Assembly: GCA_965233625.1 (NCBI GenBank)
Contig: OZ247499.1
Location: 4,960,001 to 5,024,000 of the forward strand
Source: G965233625 sp965233625
Lineage (GTDB): Bacteria > Planctomycetota > Planctomycetia > Pirellulales > Pirellulaceae
Reading direction: 5' to 3'
DNA length: 64,000 bases
Shown here: piece after piece, positions 16,643 to 25,343 of the stretch
Layout of the letters: each line of letters begins with the position of its first letter
Numbering within the stretch: the first letter of the stretch is position 1
Made by a program: the position numbers and the translations under genes
The notes under the pieces: model-generated
What the model saw: only the letters and a program-made list of their open reading frames with translations
What the model was told of the DNA's origin: nothing
Databases searched by the model: none

Positions 16643-16817
16643 TGGGAGCAAAACGCAACATCAAAACTGGCGCTTCGGGTTAGTATTCCGTTCGTCAGAT
16701 ATTGCGTGAACGCGGCGTGGTCCTGGTTTGCCTCGTTGCTACAGTGATACAGTACAGATAGGCACTGAATCATAATTCAACGAAGACTGAGCGCCAGGGC
16801 GTTCAGCATGGACTGTT

Positions 16818-18365
16818 GTGAACGATCGAAAAACCATTCTGCTGACAGGGGCAACCGGCTACGTCGGCGGGCGTCTGTTGCCTTTGCTGGAAGAAGCCGG
16901 ATACCGTGTGCGTTGTCTCACCCGTAAGGCTGCGTCGCTGGAAGGCGATGTTGCCGGTGAGACGGAAATTGTCGAAGGCAATGTGCTTAAGCCCGATACG
17001 CTTCCGCCCGCCATGGAAGGCGTGGATACGGCGTTCTACTTTGTGCACTCGATGGGTTCGACTTCAAACTTTGAAGAAGAAGATCGCGAAGCCGCCCGCA
17101 ACTTCGGCAATGCGGCAAAGCAGGCGGGCGTGAAGCGGATTATCTACCTGGGCGGGCTGGGCAACCGTGACGAGTCCCTCTCGAAGCACCTCCGCAGCCG
17201 GCAGGAAACGGGCGACGTGTTGCGCGCCTCGGATGTGCAGGTGATTGAAATGCGGGCGTCGATCATTATTGGTTCGGGCAGTATTTCTTTTGAAATGATC
17301 CGCGCCCTGGTCGAGCGGCTGCCCGTCATGATCTGTCCTAAGTGGGTACGGGTGCTTGCCCAGCCAATCGCCATCGAAGATGTGCTGGCGTACCTGATGG
17401 AAGCGGTCGAGCTGCCCGGCGATTCTTCGAAGATCTACGAAATCGGCGGACCCGATCAGGTTTCCTACGAAACGATCATGAAGGAGTACGCCCGGCAGCG
17501 TAACCTGCGACGCTGGATGATTCCGGTGCCGCTGTTAACGCCATATCTCTCGAGTTTGTGGCTGGGTCTGGTGACGCCGCTTTACGCGCGTGTCGGACGG
17601 AAGCTGGTGGCGAGTCTGAAGAACCCGACGGTGATTTCCAGCAACCTGGCCCGCACGGCGTTTTCCGTGAAGCCGCGGTCATTGAAGCAGGCGATTGCCC
17701 GCGCGATGATTAACGAGGATCGTGAATTCGCCAGTACGCGGTGGTCCGATGCGCTGTCTGCCGCGGGCAAGCAAGGGACGTGGGGCGCCGTGCGGTTCGG
17801 CTCACGGCTGGTGGATTCGCGCGTGATCCAGACACCGGCCCCGCCCGCCGCGGCCTTCACGCCGGTACGGCGGATTGGCGGCGACACCGGCTGGTACTAT
17901 GGCAACTGGTTGTGGAGGATGCGCGGCTTTTTAGATCTGCTGGTCGGCGGCGTGGGCGTACGACGCGGCCGTCGCGATCCGGAGATTCCACTGAAGGGCG
18001 ATACGCTCGACTTCTGGCGCGTAGAAGACTACGAAGAAGACCGTTTCCTGCGCCTGCGCGCCGAGATGAAAGTTCCCGGCCGCGCGTGGCTGGAGTTTGA
18101 AGTAACCGGCTGTGAAGATGGCAGCGTGATCCGCCAGACGGCGATCTTCGACCCCGTCGGGCTGTTCGGTCTGGCCTACTGGTACGCCATGTACCCGTTT
18201 CACTTCTTCATCTTCGCCGGCATGCTCCGCAACATCGAACGCGCCGCCCGCGACGCCATGGACGAGATAGACCCACCACCGCCGCAAAGCGACGAAGACT
18301 GCGACGACGTCGCTGATAAAGCGGAGACGGCGACGACGGAACTCACTTCCAACGCGAATTCCTAA
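16818..18365 (+). CDS. SDR-type NAD(P)-binding oxidoreductase with DUF2867 C-terminal domain
   Basis: A 515-residue protein. Residues 5-290 are an atypical short-chain dehydrogenase (NAD(P)H-binding, TGATGYVGGRLLPLLEEAGY) with FYFVHSMGS and an IYLGGLG strand. Residues about 330-485 match DUF2867 (GGDTGWYYGNWLWRMRGFLD, DFWRVEDYE). The tail (485-515) is acidic and low-complexity. This two-domain form is common in bacteria, often annotated as an epimerase or YbjT-like protein, with unknown substrate. The start is GTG; a nearby ATG is in another frame. The preceding region contains the family B repeat. Confidence 0.82.
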   Translation: MNDRKTILLTGATGYVGGRLLPLLEEAGYRVRCLTRKAASLEGDVAGETEIVEGNVLKPDTLPPAMEGVDTAFYFVHSMGSTSNFEEEDREAARNFGNAAKQAGVKRIIYLGGLGNRDESLSKHLRSRQETGDVLRASDVQVIEMRASIIIGSGSISFEMIRALVERLPVMICPKWVRVLAQPIAIEDVLAYLMEAVELPGDSSKIYEIGGPDQVSYETIMKEYARQRNLRRWMIPVPLLTPYLSSLWLGLVTPLYARVGRKLVASLKNPTVISSNLARTAFSVKPRSLKQAIARAMINEDREFASTRWSDALSAAGKQGTWGAVRFGSRLVDSRVIQTPAPPAAAFTPVRRIGGDTGWYYGNWLWRMRGFLDLLVGGVGVRRGRRDPEIPLKGDTLDFWRVEDYEEDRFLRLRAEMKVPGRAWLEFEVTGCEDGSVIRQTAIFDPVGLFGLAYWYAMYPFHFFIFAGMLRNIERAARDAMDEIDPPPPQSDEDCDDVADKAETATTELTSNANS

Positions 18366-18446
18366 GATCAGCCACTTCTTAGAGATGTTAAATTGTTGGC
18401 TTGTGCGATGACCGACTGTTTACATCTTTTTATTGAGTTGAACTCA

Positions 18447-18806
18447 ATGTCTGAAGAGACTGAATTCTGGAATTTGTGGCAGGAGCATCGCGCCAGTATT
18501 GTCATCGAACTTCAGCGAGAGTTATCCAAAACCGGCAGTCTTGAGAGTTATCGAAGTGCTCTCAGTTTCATTTCACGAAGATTGTCAGTTGAAGATATCG
18601 TGACGCTGTATCAGGAACTTCGCAGGTCCAATCGTCCGGAATTTGAATGGCGGAACGAGTTCCTTAAAATTTTTCCACTCGTTAACGACACCAGCTTGCC
18701 CGAGCCACTGCTAAGCAGAGATGATGCCCTGAAAATGCGCGATGAGGTGGAACATCTCAGCAACCTTAACCAACCGCAAACAGGATATCCCGACATTCCG
18801 TTTTAG
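18447..18806 (+). CDS. Hypothetical protein, 119 residues
   Basis: No recognised domain. The protein is rich in charged residues and predicted helices (ETEFWNLWQEHRASIVIELQRELS, ALSFISRRLSVEDIVTLYQ split by short turns), with no signal peptide or membrane segment, so it is probably cytosolic. Codon use is less GC-biased than neighbouring genes. The internal ATG (MSEETEFW) at 18447 is preferred to the ATG-like start at 18393, whose extra residues look unlike a protein start. It converges with the next gene. Confidence 0.5.
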   Translation: MSEETEFWNLWQEHRASIVIELQRELSKTGSLESYRSALSFISRRLSVEDIVTLYQELRRSNRPEFEWRNEFLKIFPLVNDTSLPEPLLSRDDALKMRDEVEHLSNLNQPQTGYPDIPF

Positions 18807-18816
18807 GCGAATGATC

Positions 18817-19314
18817 TCAATCGTCGAAATCCACGCTGCTGGTCAACTCCAGCAGCGGTTGCACCTTGGCGGCTTTGACGGTGGCGGCGATGTCGAACCC
18901 GGTGGGTGTGAGTGAGAAGTCCGCGTAGAGATGGTGCATGGCAAGTCCGGCGGCGCAGAGCTGACGGAAGCCGTCGAGGAAGCGGATTGTCTGTTGCGGG
19001 TCGCCCGCGGCGCGGAACACGCGCCACTGCTGCGGCGCCTGTTCGACATGCACGGCGAGGAATCTTTCCACCGCATCAAAGGCCAGGTTGTTTGACTTCA
19101 GCTCAATCACGCCCCGCGTGGCGGCGGCGTGCAAAATGGCGTGAGCTTCCAGCGGCAACGATTCCAGCAGTTCGGCCGCATCCGGCGCCGCCTCCCGCAG
19201 CGTGGCGCGTCCGCAAAGCTGCGCCAGCGCGATGATGGTCGGGGCGCCGGCGCCCATCGCCTGCCACGAGATCGAGGCGTCGTCGCCGCCACGGGGAAGA
19301 AGACTATCGTTCAT
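18817..19314 (-). CDS. Hypothetical protein, 165 residues
   Basis: No family recognised. The sequence is alanine- and leucine-rich and mostly helical, with segments such as LCGRATLREAAPDAAELLES and FLAVHVEQAPQQWRVF, and an acidic end (SSVDFDD). No signal peptide or membrane segment is visible. ATG at 19314 is two codons after an alternative GTG at 19320. Codon use fits the genome, which argues for a real gene. Nothing in the context indicates a role. Confidence 0.5.
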   Translation of the reverse strand: MNDSLLPRGGDDASISWQAMGAGAPTIIALAQLCGRATLREAAPDAAELLESLPLEAHAILHAAATRGVIELKSNNLAFDAVERFLAVHVEQAPQQWRVFRAAGDPQQTIRFLDGFRQLCAAGLAMHHLYADFSLTPTGFDIAATVKAAKVQPLLELTSSVDFDD

Positions 19315-19393
19315 TTTCACCGGGTTTGCAAAAAGACGCCGCTGGATGGTAGTACGGCGTTATTTTAACAGACCGGCAACCTCAAAATAGAAG

Positions 19394-19426
19394 ACGCCAG
19401 TCTGGTCTGCCCGGCCAGACTGGCGT
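19394..19426 (-). terminator. Terminator-like hairpin after the DUF2752 gene
   Basis: A perfect 12-bp stem, ACGCCAGTCTGG (19394-19405) with CCAGACTGGCGT (19415-19426), loop of 9. Read on the minus strand it is followed by CTTCTATTTTG, which suits termination of the TPR-DUF2752 unit. Confidence 0.6.
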
Positions 19427-19569
19427 AATGCAGCGGTTAAAGTCCATGTTACGCATGGCTATGACAAACGGGTGTCAGCCCCTACGGAATTACACCGCAG
19501 TTTTTCGCATTCACGCCGGTCTTATCGCGCAAGTCCCTGCAGAATAGACACTTGCGACGGAAGAAAATT

Positions 19570-20145
19570 CTAGATCGCAGACCGGATAACCCACTGCGCA
19601 AGCAGGAACACGGGTAATAACCACATGCTCCAGACCAGCCAGGGGTAATGCAGCGGCATGCGGCCGGTTCTGATACGCACCAATTGCACGATGCGGTAAG
19701 GGATCTGCACAAGCAGAACGGCAAATAGAAAGATCCCGGCCGGATTGAATTGCCAGGCTCTGGCAATGTCGAAATGTGCCAGGCTAATAAAGCAGCGAGT
19801 CATTCCGCAGCCTGGACACTCGCGGTTGAGGAACCGTTTTGACGTACAGAGTTCAGGCAGCGTGGCGCCGAAAACAGTGACTTCGTTGGTCCGTCCTTCG
19901 CCGGGCACCGCCAGCACTAAGGCGATGCCGATGACCACCACGCTTAAAATAAGCAGGAACCAGTGCAGAGGCGCATCGGGCGGCCTCTGCCGCGGCGCGG
20001 GATAAATCTCGGCGCCTTCTACAAACGGGCTGCCGTCAATAATTTCCGCTTCACCGGCTTCGATGACGCCGCTTTCTTCATCCTGCGGGGCGTCGTGGGC
20101 TGCATCTTCCGTGCGGGCGCCAGCAGCGTCACTCACTTCCGCCAT
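19570..20145 (-). CDS. DUF2752 membrane protein
   Basis: A 191-residue protein with an acidic cytoplasmic-like N-terminus (1-60) and three likely membrane helices (about 66-86, 125-150 and 165-188). The DUF2752 signature is clear: ECPGCGMTRCF, then a loop and AWQFNPAGIFLF. The family is of unknown function; its conserved CxxC before a membrane helix hints at metal or redox chemistry. The ATG at 20145 lies inside the end of the upstream TPR gene, a 17-base overlap, implying translational coupling. The longer frame upstream only reads the TPR gene in another frame. Confidence 0.82.
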   Translation of the reverse strand: MAEVSDAAGARTEDAAHDAPQDEESGVIEAGEAEIIDGSPFVEGAEIYPAPRQRPPDAPLHWFLLILSVVVIGIALVLAVPGEGRTNEVTVFGATLPELCTSKRFLNRECPGCGMTRCFISLAHFDIARAWQFNPAGIFLFAVLLVQIPYRIVQLVRIRTGRMPLHYPWLVWSMWLLPVFLLAQWVIRSAI

Positions 20146-22078
20146 CGGTCTCCTGGCTTTCTTTCTCAGGCTCTGACTGCTGCGACGACGCATCCAGAGC
20201 TGCTTTGAAGCGGATGAGTGCGCGGCCAATCTGGCCGGAGTGCGGTTCAAGCTCTACGGCGCGGGACTGATACTTCACCGCGTTCTTATAGTCTTTGGCA
20301 GCAAAGTAACAATGGCCCAGCGTATCCAGGTAGCCCGCGGCGGCAGGACGCAGTTCTAAAGAACGATGGCTCTTGGCAATCGCATCTTTGAAGTCGCCTT
20401 CGGTATTGCCGACCAGCCACGCGTACTGGTTGCAATACATAGCCAGGCGGGATTTCGCCCAGGCACGCAGGCTTTCGCTGTTGGCTTTCTCAAGCTGCTT
20501 TTTGTGCTCGGCAATCTGCGTACGGAAGTTGCCAATGGCGGCGTCCATCCGCGTCTTCACCGTGGCCTTAAATTCTTTGTCACCACCTTCGGCCCGGTAC
20601 ATGGCGATCAGCAGGTCGGCGTCGCCCGGATCGTCTTTGATGCCCTGGCGGTAGTGGTCCAGTGACTTCTCCAGATCCTGACTGCCGGGCTTCTGATAAT
20701 GCAGACCCAGGAAAAAGTGCATCCGCGATTTCACACCGCCGGGGTCGCGTCCCAGCCGTTGCTGCATGGCCTGCATGACCTTCGGGTCGTTCTTAGCGGC
20801 GGTAATCATTTCCTCCAGCACCTGTCCCGCTTCCAGATCGTTCTCATGGTCGTGCAGCATCTCGGAGAACAGCAGACGAGCCCGCAGATTGTAGGGCGAA
20901 GTCATGGGCGAAATCTTCAGCACATGGCGGTATTCCCGCTCTGCCCAGACAATCAGCCCGCGTTTCTCCAGCGCGTCGGCAGCCACCAGGTGATCGTCGG
21001 CTGCTTCGGGTAAGAGGTTGAAAGCCTTGGTGGCTTTGGCCTCGGCTGCTTCCTGATCGTTCTGCCGGCGGGCGGCCTCGGCCATGCGGTACAGCAGCAG
21101 CGGATCGGTGGCGAACCGGCCCTGGTAGCGGGCTTCGACCGTCGCCATCACGTCCCACGCTTCACGCTCTAGCAACCAGTCCACTACTTCCAGCAACTGC
21201 TCGCGGCTGCCATCGAGCAGGTCGATGGTCGCTTTCATGGTTTCGATCGCGCGCTGCTTCTCGTTGAGTGTCAGCAGCAGTTCCACCTGCCACCGCAACA
21301 GGTCGCGGACGATTTTGCGATCCGACTTTTCGGGGAACTGCGTAAAGGCGTCGCGTTCTTCTTTGGCAATCTGCTGCCATTCGTTCAGGGTGCCGCGTGG
21401 ATTGGTAAGTGTCTCTGCATACAGCCGCAACCATTTCACGCCGCGGCGGCGGCTGGCGCCAAGGGTGCGGAGGATTTTCTCTGACAGTTCCTTGCGGGCG
21501 GCGGGGTCGTCGCTGGCATCGTGTGTGATGGCGATAATGGCCGCGTGTTTTGAAAGCAGATCGTTGGATTCGTAACGGGCCAGACGGCACAGCGCGTTCA
21601 CGCCTTTAGAATCTTCCAGCAGCGCAAGCTGATCCATCCGGCTTTTGCGCTCGACGCTGTTCTGACCGCCATACACATCCAGAATATTGTGCACTTCGGG
21701 CGGGTCCGATTTACGCGACCACTGCACGCCCATGCTGCGGACCAGGTACCGCGCCCGCGAGCGGATTTCCAGATCGGGGTGCTCCTTCGCGTCGTACAAC
21801 GCATCAAACGCATCCAGCCCCAGGTCTTCCAGCGCCTGATGCGCCCGCTCGCGCACGGCGTACTGATCGGCTCCCAGTTGCTTAATTAAAGCGGCCACCT
21901 TCGCATCCAGCTGCTCCTGCGTCAGCTTCTGCTCCGCAGCCTCCCCGGCGGCAGGCGCCTTTTCCGCAGGTGTATCGTCAGCAGGCTGTGCAAAGACAAC
22001 CGCCGCGGCAGTTAAAGCAACAGCGGAAAACACGCAGCCAACGGCCACGGTGCGAATCAGAAACCTCGTCGGGAACAT
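20129..22078 (-). CDS. Exported HEAT/TPR-repeat protein
   Basis: A 649-residue protein with a signal peptide or membrane anchor (residues about 5-30), an Ala/Glu-rich linker, a HEAT-like section (about 45-180; QYAVRERAHQALEDLGLDAF) and TPR-like helices to the end, clearest at YLDTLGHCYFAAKDYKNAV followed by KYQSRAVELEPHSGQI. Such proteins act as periplasmic scaffolds; no enzymatic motif is seen. GAGG lies 6 bases before the ATG at 22078, which is preferred to the ATG eleven codons earlier. It overlaps the following DUF2752 gene by 17 bases, so the two are probably made together. Confidence 0.8.
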   Translation of the reverse strand: MFPTRFLIRTVAVGCVFSAVALTAAAVVFAQPADDTPAEKAPAAGEAAEQKLTQEQLDAKVAALIKQLGADQYAVRERAHQALEDLGLDAFDALYDAKEHPDLEIRSRARYLVRSMGVQWSRKSDPPEVHNILDVYGGQNSVERKSRMDQLALLEDSKGVNALCRLARYESNDLLSKHAAIIAITHDASDDPAARKELSEKILRTLGASRRRGVKWLRLYAETLTNPRGTLNEWQQIAKEERDAFTQFPEKSDRKIVRDLLRWQVELLLTLNEKQRAIETMKATIDLLDGSREQLLEVVDWLLEREAWDVMATVEARYQGRFATDPLLLYRMAEAARRQNDQEAAEAKATKAFNLLPEAADDHLVAADALEKRGLIVWAEREYRHVLKISPMTSPYNLRARLLFSEMLHDHENDLEAGQVLEEMITAAKNDPKVMQAMQQRLGRDPGGVKSRMHFFLGLHYQKPGSQDLEKSLDHYRQGIKDDPGDADLLIAMYRAEGGDKEFKATVKTRMDAAIGNFRTQIAEHKKQLEKANSESLRAWAKSRLAMYCNQYAWLVGNTEGDFKDAIAKSHRSLELRPAAAGYLDTLGHCYFAAKDYKNAVKYQSRAVELEPHSGQIGRALIRFKAALDASSQQSEPEKESQETDGGSE

Positions 22079-22198
22079 CGTACGCCTCGCGCAGAAAGAG
22101 TCATTCTCCATCTAGTTTAGAATAACGCACCGCCACCGCCAGCAGCAAGCTCTTTCAACCGGCCAGGGATTTCAGCTTGAAAGTATCGTCCCATTAAA

Positions 22199-24208
22199 TC
22201 AAAGGTCGCCCGGCGGTGTGCGGTGCATTAGCACGTTGACGGATTCGATGATGCGGGTCGAGAGTTGCTGAGAGAACTGGGTTCCGGCTAAGCCCAGCAG
22301 CATTGTAAAAACCACGACAACGCGGAACGTGGCGTAATAACTACCTTCGCCGAATTCGCTGGGACCGATCAGCATCAGCAGCACGGCGGCGGAAAACGGT
22401 GCGAACAGGGCCAGGAAGTAGAACAGCCGCGCTCTGCCTGGGATATGCTGCAATTCTTTCGCAGCGTTGCGGCGGCGGTGCAGCGGATCAATCAGCAGCA
22501 ACGGATACCAGACACGCACCACGTAGTACTGAATAATCAGGAACGAGTAAGTTCCCGTCAGCAACAACGACAACCCGACCGATACCGTCAGGTGCGCGAA
22601 TTCGCGGAGCGTCATCGGTGCGATAAACAGATAGACATACGCCGGCGCGTACGCCAGCAGCGGCACCCAGGCAAGGATCGACTGCACGAACGCGACAAGC
22701 GGCTCGTGAAGAATCCGGCGCCGGGCTGCGTTCACTTCCTCGTGCGACACGGGTTCGTGATTCCGCAGCCTATTGAGCGTGTGCGTTGCAGGCCGGAACC
22801 AGATATAGCTGATCATGGCCTGCGCCGGGAACATCATCAGCGCGTAGACGATCGAAAGCGGAATGAACACCAGACGGTCGACCGCCGAATAATTCGCAAA
22901 CAGAATTACGGCGTTGTAGGTCGGGCAGAAGAGGCAACCCGCCAGGTGCGGGAGATGACTGGTCAGCACACTTACCGCGAAGGATTGCTGCGCGGCAAGC
23001 TTGCCCATAAAACCCTGACGCGGAAGCTGTTTTTCGATGCGCATGTTTTCGCGGCAGGCTTCCAGCACGCTGGCGGCTTCGGCCGCGGTGGCGTATCTCT
23101 GTTGCGGATCTGGTTGCAGGAACCGCTGCACCGCACGGTCGAGAATGCCAGGAATATCGCCCACCGTTTTGCGCAGCGACTCGACCGGCTGGCGCCGCAC
23201 CGCAGAAAGCCGCGCCGCCTGCGCTGCAAACCCGCGATCCAGCGACTCTGTGCTATCGGTCAGCGTCTGCGACTGAAGCGTGAGCAGTTCCCGGATCACA
23301 ACGCCCAGCGAATACAGGTCGCTGCGCGCATCAACGTCGCTTGGCGCCACCGGGCGGTCTGGATGGATGGCGTCGAGATGTTCCGGCGCCATGTAGGCCA
23401 GGGTTCCGCCAAAATTCTCACGGACATCGCCCGATTCCAGATTGGTCGACATGCCGAAGTCCGCCAGATAGGGCCGACCGTTGCGGTCGATCAACACGTT
23501 GGCGGCCTTGATGTCGCGATGCAGCACGTTCCGCGAATGTGCGTATTCCAGCGCCGCACAAAGCTGTGCGCCCAGAATGCAGACCGCTTCAAAGTAATCG
23601 CACTGTACCAGCCGGTCGCGGTTCTTTAGCCCCGCCGGGTCGGTCGCTGCTGTCGCCGGAATGTCGGCCGCGAGGATGTCGATTGCTTCAATAATGCGGG
23701 CGCCGCTGAGTTCACTCCGCGGATACGTTGCGAGTTTGCTGATCAGCTCTTTGAATGTCACACCAGGCACATATTGCATGCAGATCTGGCGGACCTGTCT
23801 GCCCGGCTCGCGGTGCTCTGAGTACACCTGCACGATGTGCTCGTGTTGCAGAGGCGCCATATTCTGCGCTTCGCCATCGCACTGCGACGTGATCTTCAGC
23901 GCTACATCGCGGGGCAGCGAAATCTGCCGCGCCAGATAAACGGCGCCAAACGCGCCGCGGCCCAGCAGTTGCCGGATTTGAAAGTCCGGCGTCTCACCCG
24001 GCTCTAAGTCCTGCGGCGCGATGTCCCAGGGAAGCTCCGGCAGCAGGCTTTCGCGCTGCGTCTGCTCCATATGCCGTAGCAGCGACTGCACTTTGGCGAT
24101 GACTTTCGTGTCGTCGCACTGGCTGGCAAGAAAGCTGGGGCGCTGGTGCGGCTGCAATTCCGCAGCGGCGTAAAGCAGGCTTTCGAAGTCGGCGGCTTGT
24201 TCACCCAT
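22199..24208 (-). CDS. Membrane Ser/Thr protein kinase
   Basis: A 669-residue Hanks-type kinase. Residues 1-75 are a helical region of a kind often found before planctomycete kinases. The kinase domain is at about 76-375: GRGAFG (83-88), VALK (Lys105), HRDIKAANVL (230-239), DFG (250-252) and MAPEHLD. The C-terminal part (about 410-650) is hydrophobic with five or six membrane helices and no extracellular sensor domain, unlike PknB. All catalytic residues are present, so it should be active. The upstream region is divergent to the glycine-rich exported protein gene. Its target is unknown. Confidence 0.9.
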   Translation of the reverse strand: MGEQAADFESLLYAAAELQPHQRPSFLASQCDDTKVIAKVQSLLRHMEQTQRESLLPELPWDIAPQDLEPGETPDFQIRQLLGRGAFGAVYLARQISLPRDVALKITSQCDGEAQNMAPLQHEHIVQVYSEHREPGRQVRQICMQYVPGVTFKELISKLATYPRSELSGARIIEAIDILAADIPATAATDPAGLKNRDRLVQCDYFEAVCILGAQLCAALEYAHSRNVLHRDIKAANVLIDRNGRPYLADFGMSTNLESGDVRENFGGTLAYMAPEHLDAIHPDRPVAPSDVDARSDLYSLGVVIRELLTLQSQTLTDSTESLDRGFAAQAARLSAVRRQPVESLRKTVGDIPGILDRAVQRFLQPDPQQRYATAAEAASVLEACRENMRIEKQLPRQGFMGKLAAQQSFAVSVLTSHLPHLAGCLFCPTYNAVILFANYSAVDRLVFIPLSIVYALMMFPAQAMISYIWFRPATHTLNRLRNHEPVSHEEVNAARRRILHEPLVAFVQSILAWVPLLAYAPAYVYLFIAPMTLREFAHLTVSVGLSLLLTGTYSFLIIQYYVVRVWYPLLLIDPLHRRRNAAKELQHIPGRARLFYFLALFAPFSAAVLLMLIGPSEFGEGSYYATFRVVVVFTMLLGLAGTQFSQQLSTRIIESVNVLMHRTPPGDL

Positions 24209-24320
24209 CGTTCTACGGAAAATTTTTATTTTCTGTTACCGCTGCCGGCTGTCTGTTCCGTGTACCTATGCAGAACGGCGAGGATTGCAAGGCCGTCACA
24301 CACCAGGCGGGAGAAACAAC

Positions 24321-24551
24321 GTGAAGCATTTCATTATCAGCGTGCTGCTGGCATTCGCTGCCGGGGCGCCCCTTGTTTGCGGCTTCACACTGTTTCATCT
24401 GTCGCAATCATCGCCGCCCATTACACCCCCTCATTATAAATCACAAGGAAGCATTCGACATGAACCTCACGAAACAAACATTCGTCCAGACGATGCTGCT
24501 GACCTTAGCCACGTCCCTGACATGCCTGTTGGCGCAGACAGCCAGCGCTGA
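24321..24551 (+). CDS. Possible small exported protein overlapping the next gene
   Basis: A 76-codon frame starting GTG with GGGAG 7 bases upstream. Its first 21 residues (MKHFIISVLLAFAAGAPLVCG) look like a signal peptide, but the rest has no domain and runs 92 bases into the glycine-rich gene in another frame. It may be a leader peptide affecting translation of that gene, or a chance frame. Not supported beyond the start signal. Confidence 0.25.
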   Translation: MKHFIISVLLAFAAGAPLVCGFTLFHLSQSSPPITPPHYKSQGSIRHEPHETNIRPDDAADLSHVPDMPVGADSQR

Positions 24552-25239
24552 GACCTGGAATACCACTTACCGCGCTGCCAATGGCAACATGGTGAACGCC
24601 CGGGTCGAGTTATACGGAGACCGCGGACATTACGACGCCCCTGGCTGCCGCGGCACGCTCTCCAACGTGCGGTCTAATTACGGACCTGCAGGACGGACGA
24701 TCTCCGGTAGCTGGCGGTTCTGCGACGGCTCAACGGGCTCTTTTAGCTGGAACGTCAACGGCACGACATTCAATGGCCACTGGAACTTTAACGGCGGCGG
24801 TGCTGCTTTCCCCTGGAACGGGCAACTCGCTGGCGGCGGCGGCAATGGAGGAGGCGGCGGCTTTCCTCCAGGCAACGGTGGCGGCGGCAATGGTGGCGGC
24901 TTCCCTCCCGGCAACGGTGGCGGCGGGTTTCCTCCTGGCAATGGTGGCGGCGGTTTCCCACCTGGCAACGGCGGCGGTCCTGACCTGAATGACCTGCTGG
25001 GCGGTAACGGCGGCGGCAGCACGTGGCAGTCTGACAATGGCAGCCAGTGCTCGTTTGATAACGGCAACGCCACCATTTCAGATCCCAACAGCGGGGCCGT
25101 CTTCAGCGGCAACTACTACACAAACGGCTCGCAGGGTAACGTCCGGTTCACCGTCGGAAACCGTTTGCAACAGTTTAGAATTCAACGCATCAACGCCAAC
25201 ACTATCCGCATTGGCTCCCGGATTTATCGCCGCCGGTAA
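24460..25239 (+). CDS. Exported glycine-rich protein with FPPGNGGGG repeats
   Basis: A 259-residue secreted protein. AAGGA lies before the ATG at 24460 and the signal peptide ends ASA (about residue 29). Two similar beta-rich parts flank a low-complexity linker. The N-terminal part has a pattern of G-x-x-NVNGTTFNGHWNFNG, and the C-terminal part (SDNGSQCSFDNGNATISD) resembles it. The linker (residues about 125-185) has four FPPGN-GGGG units. No known domain; a flexible surface or matrix protein is plausible. It is transcribed away from the kinase gene and closed by a strong terminator. Confidence 0.72.
   Translation: MNLTKQTFVQTMLLTLATSLTCLLAQTASAETWNTTYRAANGNMVNARVELYGDRGHYDAPGCRGTLSNVRSNYGPAGRTISGSWRFCDGSTGSFSWNVNGTTFNGHWNFNGGGAAFPWNGQLAGGGGNGGGGGFPPGNGGGGNGGGFPPGNGGGGFPPGNGGGGFPPGNGGGPDLNDLLGGNGGGSTWQSDNGSQCSFDNGNATISDPNSGAVFSGNYYTNGSQGNVRFTVGNRLQQFRIQRINANTIRIGSRIYRRR
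24862..24977 (+). repeat. In-gene tandem repeat coding FPPGNGGGG
   Basis: Four copies of a unit of about 27-36 bases encoding FPPGN followed by a run of glycines, differing mainly at third codon positions (TTTCCTCCA, TTCCCTCCC, TTTCCTCCT, TTCCCACCT). The synonymous variation suggests that the protein repeat is selected rather than freshly duplicated. Confidence 0.8.
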
Positions 25240-25270
25240 TTAGAATTCTGGCAACCATTCTTTCTCTCAC

Positions 25271-25303
25271 AACCACGCCGCACACCCCGCGGCGTGGTTT
25301 TTT
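25271..25303 (+). terminator. Rho-independent terminator
   Basis: A perfect 11-bp stem, AACCACGCCGC (25271-25281) with GCGGCGTGGTT (25289-25299), loop of 7, followed by a run of Ts. It ends the glycine-rich protein gene. Confidence 0.88.
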
Positions 25304-25343
25304 GTGTAGAGCCTGCAGCGAGTTGCAGGTGATGATGTGAGCC

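Noticed and set aside
22445..23629. A 394-codon open frame opposite the Ser/Thr kinase
   Set aside because: Arg/His/Gln-rich shadow with no protein-like pattern; the kinase on the other strand has all motifs.
24862..24977. Collagen-like repeat
   Set aside because: The unit is FPPGN plus a glycine run, not the strict Gly-X-Y triplet.
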